Shown here: piece after piece, positions 61,074-64,000 of the stretch
Layout of the letters: the number at the start of each line of letters is the position of its first letter
Position numbering within the stretch: position 1 is the first letter of the stretch
Assembly: GCA_024235255.1 (NCBI GenBank)
Contig: JACKMT010000001.1
Location: forward strand, 124,001 to 188,000
DNA: 64,000 bases
Direction of reading: 5' to 3'
Source: Chromatiaceae bacterium
GTDB lineage: Bacteria > Pseudomonadota > Gammaproteobacteria > Chromatiales > Chromatiaceae
Translations under genes and position numbers: made by a program
Notes under the pieces: model-generated
Told to the model about the DNA's origin: nothing
Seen by the model: only the letters and a program-made list of their open reading frames with translations
Databases searched by the model: none

Positions 61074-62171
61074 ATGGCAGACCTCACCACTGGAACGCTT
61101 GGCGATACGCTTAGACGGAACGGCGTGAGCCGGCGCGGATTTCTCAAATTCTGCACCGCAACTGCTTCGATGATGGCACTGCCGCCCAGCATGGTACCGG
61201 TTTTGGCGGCGGCACTTGACAACGCGCAGCGGCCGTCGGTTATCTGGCTCTCGTTTCAAGAGTGCACCGGCTGCACCGAATCGCTGACGCGCAGCCACAC
61301 GCCCACGTTAGAGAGCCTGATATTCGATCATATATCGCTCGACTACCACCATACCTTGCAAGTGGCGTCCGGACACGCCGCCGAAGCAGCGCGGGAGGCG
61401 GCGATGCAGGCCAGTGCGGGTAAGTATCTGCTAGTCGTGGATGGTTCGATCCCTTTGGGCAATCCGGGCTTTTCGACCATAGCAGGTGTCAGCAATCTGC
61501 AAATCCTTGAAGAGACGGCTGCCGGTGCGGCGGCGGTCATCGCAATGGGGAGCTGCGCGGCCTTCGGCGGACTCCCCAAAGCCGATCCAAATCCCACCGG
61601 AGCAGTCGCCGTGAGGGATATTGTCACCGATAAACCGGTGATCAACGTTTCCGGATGTCCGCCGATTCCGGTCGTGATCACGGGTGTCCTGGCGCACTAT
61701 CTTACCTTTGGGACGCTGCCGGAGCTGGACCAGTACAGCCGTCCGAAAGCGTTCTACGGCACCAGTATTCACGATCGTTGCTACCGCCGTCCGTTTTATG
61801 ACAAGGGCCTGTTTGCGAATACTTTCGATGACGAGGGCGCAAAGAAGGGGTGGTGCCTCTACAAACTTGGCTGTAAAGGCCCGATGACTTACAACGCCTG
61901 TGCCACAGTAAAATGGAACGAAGGTACCAGTTGGCCGGTGGAGTCCGGGCACGGCTGTCTTGGCTGTTCCCAGCCCGATTTCTGGGATGCCGGCGGCTTC
62001 TATAACGCGCTTTCGATACCGGTGGGTGATATCTCCCGTACCGCGAGTTATGCGGTGGCGGCCGGAGTGGCGCTGGGCGCGGCGGCGGCCGGCATCAATC
62101 GCAAAACCAAAACCGAGGCCAACCGGCAGCACAGCACGGTGACGGTCGATGATCTGGAGAAAACATCATGA
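61074..62171 (+). CDS. hynS: [NiFe] hydrogenase small subunit, Isp-type
   Basis: The 365-residue small subunit carries three iron-sulfur clusters and delivers electrons from the nickel-iron site. The N-terminal Tat signal is VSRRGFLKF followed by a hydrophobic stretch. Cluster ligands are visible in ECTGCTES, GSCAAFGG, SGCPPIPV, SIHDRCYR, WCLYKLGCKGP, NACATVKWN and HGCLGCSQPDFWD. A C-terminal hydrophobic helix (ASYAVAAGVALGAAAAGI) anchors it. GGAGG precedes ATG 61074. The order hynS-isp1-isp2, with hynL expected next, is that of the Isp-type enzymes of Thiocapsa, Allochromatium and Aquifex (group 1e). Confidence 0.93.
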   Translation: MADLTTGTLGDTLRRNGVSRRGFLKFCTATASMMALPPSMVPVLAAALDNAQRPSVIWLSFQECTGCTESLTRSHTPTLESLIFDHISLDYHHTLQVASGHAAEAAREAAMQASAGKYLLVVDGSIPLGNPGFSTIAGVSNLQILEETAAGAAAVIAMGSCAAFGGLPKADPNPTGAVAVRDIVTDKPVINVSGCPPIPVVITGVLAHYLTFGTLPELDQYSRPKAFYGTSIHDRCYRRPFYDKGLFANTFDDEGAKKGWCLYKLGCKGPMTYNACATVKWNEGTSWPVESGHGCLGCSQPDFWDAGGFYNALSIPVGDISRTASYAVAAGVALGAAAAGINRKTKTEANRQHSTVTVDDLEKTS

Positions 62172-62830
62172 ACGAGTCGATGGATTTTCTCTTATGGACC
62201 AGAGGCACCGCTTTCGATGTCGCGGTTGCCATTTTTGTTGTCGGCATTCTCATCCGCCTGTTCGAGATCATCTCACTGGGCCGCGCGGCCAATCTGGCAG
62301 CACCGAAGGGGAGCGAATTCCTGCCCGGCATGAAAACCATCCTGACCCGGACGCTGCCCGAGGGCGGTACCTTCAAGCGGCAGCCGCTGACGATACTCGC
62401 GGGTTATCTGTTTCATATCGGCCTGCTGGTCAGTCTGTTGCTGTTTATTCCGCATATCGAGCTGTTTCGCGAGACGTTCGGATTCGGTTGGCCGGGGCTG
62501 CCCAATCCGATTGTCGACGCGGCGGCGGTGCTCGGTATCGTCGGCCTGCTGGCGGCATTGTGGAACCGGCTGACCAATCCGGTGATGAAACTGCTCAGCG
62601 ACAAAGAGGACTATCTGGTCTGGGTGCTCACTTTTCTTCCTTTGCTGACCGGTTATCTCGCTTATCACCGGATGATTAATCCCTACCCGTTGGCGATGGG
62701 GCTGCATATTCTAAGCATTGAGCTGCTGCTGGTGTTGTTTCCGTTCACCAAGCTGATGCATACGTTCACGTTGTTTCTGGCGCGCTGGTACAACGGTGCC
62801 ATGAGCGGCCGCAGGGGTGTGGAGTCATGA
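62168..62830 (+). CDS. isp1: Isp1: cytochrome b-type hydrogenase membrane subunit
   Basis: The 220-residue protein has five hydrophobic helices and is NarI-like. Candidate heme ligands are the His in YLFHIGLLVSLLLFIPHIE and those in LAYHRM, MGLHILSIELLL and FPFTKLMHTFTLFLARWYNG. It overlaps hynS by 4 bp and isp2 by 4 bp. With Isp2 it is thought to link the periplasmic hydrogenase to membrane quinones or to cytoplasmic thiol/sulfur chemistry. Confidence 0.9.
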   Translation: MNESMDFLLWTRGTAFDVAVAIFVVGILIRLFEIISLGRAANLAAPKGSEFLPGMKTILTRTLPEGGTFKRQPLTILAGYLFHIGLLVSLLLFIPHIELFRETFGFGWPGLPNPIVDAAAVLGIVGLLAALWNRLTNPVMKLLSDKEDYLVWVLTFLPLLTGYLAYHRMINPYPLAMGLHILSIELLLVLFPFTKLMHTFTLFLARWYNGAMSGRRGVES

Positions 62831-64000
62831 GCAAAGCGACATTGGAGCGCGGCCTCAACGCATTCAGGGAGCAGGTGGATGCACCTGTCGCGGCATTCTT
62901 CTCCAGCTGCGTCAGCTGCGGGATCTGCGCCGAAGCCTGCCTCTTCTATACCGAGACCGGGGATCCGAAATATACCCCCATTCGTAAGCTGGAGCCGTTG
63001 CGCCGGGTCTGGGAACAGGAGTACACACTGGTCGGCAAACTGAAAAAAGTGGTGGGATTAGCCGCGCCGGTGACCGACGAGCTGCTGCAGGAGTGGCAGG
63101 AACTGCTGTACGACAGCTGTACCCTATGCGGCCGCTGCTCGATGGTCTGCCCCGTGGGCAACGACATTGCCTACATGGTGCGCAGGGCGCGTGAGGGAAT
63201 GGTAGCGTCGGGCAATTCACCCAAAGATGTTCAGGCGGCCGCTGAACGCGCAGTCAGGATCGGCAGTCCGATGGGCATCAAATATAAAGCGCTCGCGGCA
63301 CAGGTCAAGCATATCGAAGCGGACAGCGGCTTGACCATTCCGATCGATGTGGAAGGCGCCGACTACATGCCGCTGCTCTCGTCCATGGAAGTGATCAACT
63401 TTCCCGAGTATATCGAATCGCTTGCCAGGATATTCACGCATGCCGGATTGAGTTGGACGCTCTGCTCGGAAGCGTTCGAAGCGACTAATACCGGTATCCA
63501 GATCGGATCCAGCGATATCGCCAGGGAGTTGGTGCAGCGGATCGTCGATGGCGCGGAGAAGCTCAAGGTCAAATACGTGATTGCACCGGAGTGCGGCCAC
63601 GCCTATACCTCGATACGCTGGGAAGGCCCGGACCTAATCGGCAAGCCGTTCCCGTTCAAAGTGCTGCACATCCTCGAACTGCTGGATGAACTGCGCGCCA
63701 GTGGCAGGATCAAGACCGAAAATCCGTCGCATGAGCGAATGACCTTTCACGATCCGTGCTCAATTGGCCGCAAGGGAGGCGTGATTGATGCCCCGCGCAG
63801 ATTGATGCAGATGGTAAACAGCAACTTTGTCGAGATGCAGGATCACGGCAAATGGAACTGGTGCTGCGGCGGCGGCGGCGGTGTCAGCGCCAATACCGAG
63901 GCTGAGGCATTGCGTCTGAAGGTGTTCAAACGCAAGAAAAATCAGATCGAGGAGACCGGCGCCGACAAACTGGTCACCGCCTGTGCCAACTGCCGGCTGG
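62827..64000 (+). CDS. isp2: Isp2: HdrD-like iron-sulfur protein (runs off the right edge)
   Basis: The visible 391 residues contain two 4Fe-4S motifs, CVSCGICAEAC and CTLCGRCSMVC (about 31-115). They also include CCG-type cysteine-rich units: APECGHAYTSIRWEGP and a segment ending WCCGGGGGVSAN, with a final CANCRL at the edge. This is the layout of the HdrD/GlpC family, whose CCG domains hold the unusual cluster that handles disulfides in heterodisulfide reductase. The ATG overlaps isp1 by 4 bp. The remaining C-terminus and the large subunit gene should follow. Confidence 0.9.
   Translation, partial: MSKATLERGLNAFREQVDAPVAAFFSSCVSCGICAEACLFYTETGDPKYTPIRKLEPLRRVWEQEYTLVGKLKKVVGLAAPVTDELLQEWQELLYDSCTLCGRCSMVCPVGNDIAYMVRRAREGMVASGNSPKDVQAAAERAVRIGSPMGIKYKALAAQVKHIEADSGLTIPIDVEGADYMPLLSSMEVINFPEYIESLARIFTHAGLSWTLCSEAFEATNTGIQIGSSDIARELVQRIVDGAEKLKVKYVIAPECGHAYTSIRWEGPDLIGKPFPFKVLHILELLDELRASGRIKTENPSHERMTFHDPCSIGRKGGVIDAPRRLMQMVNSNFVEMQDHGKWNWCCGGGGGVSANTEAEALRLKVFKRKKNQIEETGADKLVTACANCRL

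Overview
The window looks like a moderately GC-rich gammaproteobacterial chromosome. The core block gyrA-serC-serA-pheA-hisC-tyrA-aroA-cmk-rpsA-ihfB has the gene order familiar from Pseudomonas and its relatives. A phosphoribulokinase homologue, a split B12-dependent ribonucleotide reductase (nrdJa/nrdJb) and an Isp-type [NiFe] hydrogenase suggest a chemolithotrophic lineage, such as a sulfur oxidiser of the Chromatiales or Sedimenticola type. That lineage is an inference; no 16S gene or marker tree is available here.

Layout. 0-3 kb: an exported DUF302 protein cut by the left edge, a possible 66-aa ORF, then divergent mtaD and mtnA (methylthioadenosine salvage). 3.1-15.6 kb: gyrA and the serine/aromatic/histidine supraoperon through rpsA and ihfB. 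15.6-24.8 kb: tex, a SET-domain protein, three small or medium membrane proteins, tRNA-Ser(UGA), a QEGLA/DUF1704 protein, and a DUF47-Pit phosphate module behind a PhoB-like site. 25.4-31 kb: a phosphoribulokinase paralogue lacking several catalytic residues, DUF1223, exported MsrB, ArfB, SRAP and an orphan hybrid kinase. 31-37.5 kb: an oppA-B-C-D-F peptide transporter and a divergent SDR. 37.5-49.3 kb: a type I secretion locus (ABC exporter, HlyD-type adaptor, an unknown AT-rich 137-aa protein and a 2480-aa RTX protein). 49.4-55.7 kb: a signalling island (CPXCG protein, four receiver proteins of which one is an EAL phosphodiesterase and one an HTH-REC fusion, and a hybrid kinase), bounded by direct copies of a 121-bp repeat that folds into three consecutive hairpins. 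55.7-59.8 kb: a 3-hydroxyisobutyrate-dehydrogenase-like reductase, nrdJb, nrdJa and a pair of NrdR boxes. 60-64 kb: a hydrogenase locus (maturation protease, HupH-like protein, small subunit, Isp1, Isp2), with the large subunit expected just beyond the right edge.

The most unusual items are the degenerate phosphoribulokinase, the three-hairpin repeat family around the signalling island, the HTH-REC protein with its receiver-only paralogue, and the RTX locus with its AT-rich unknown partner gene. Several real small genes are easily missed: a 59-aa two-helix membrane protein at 19.0-19.2 kb, a 57-aa tail-anchored protein at 15.9 kb, and the edge-truncated DUF302 and Isp2 genes.
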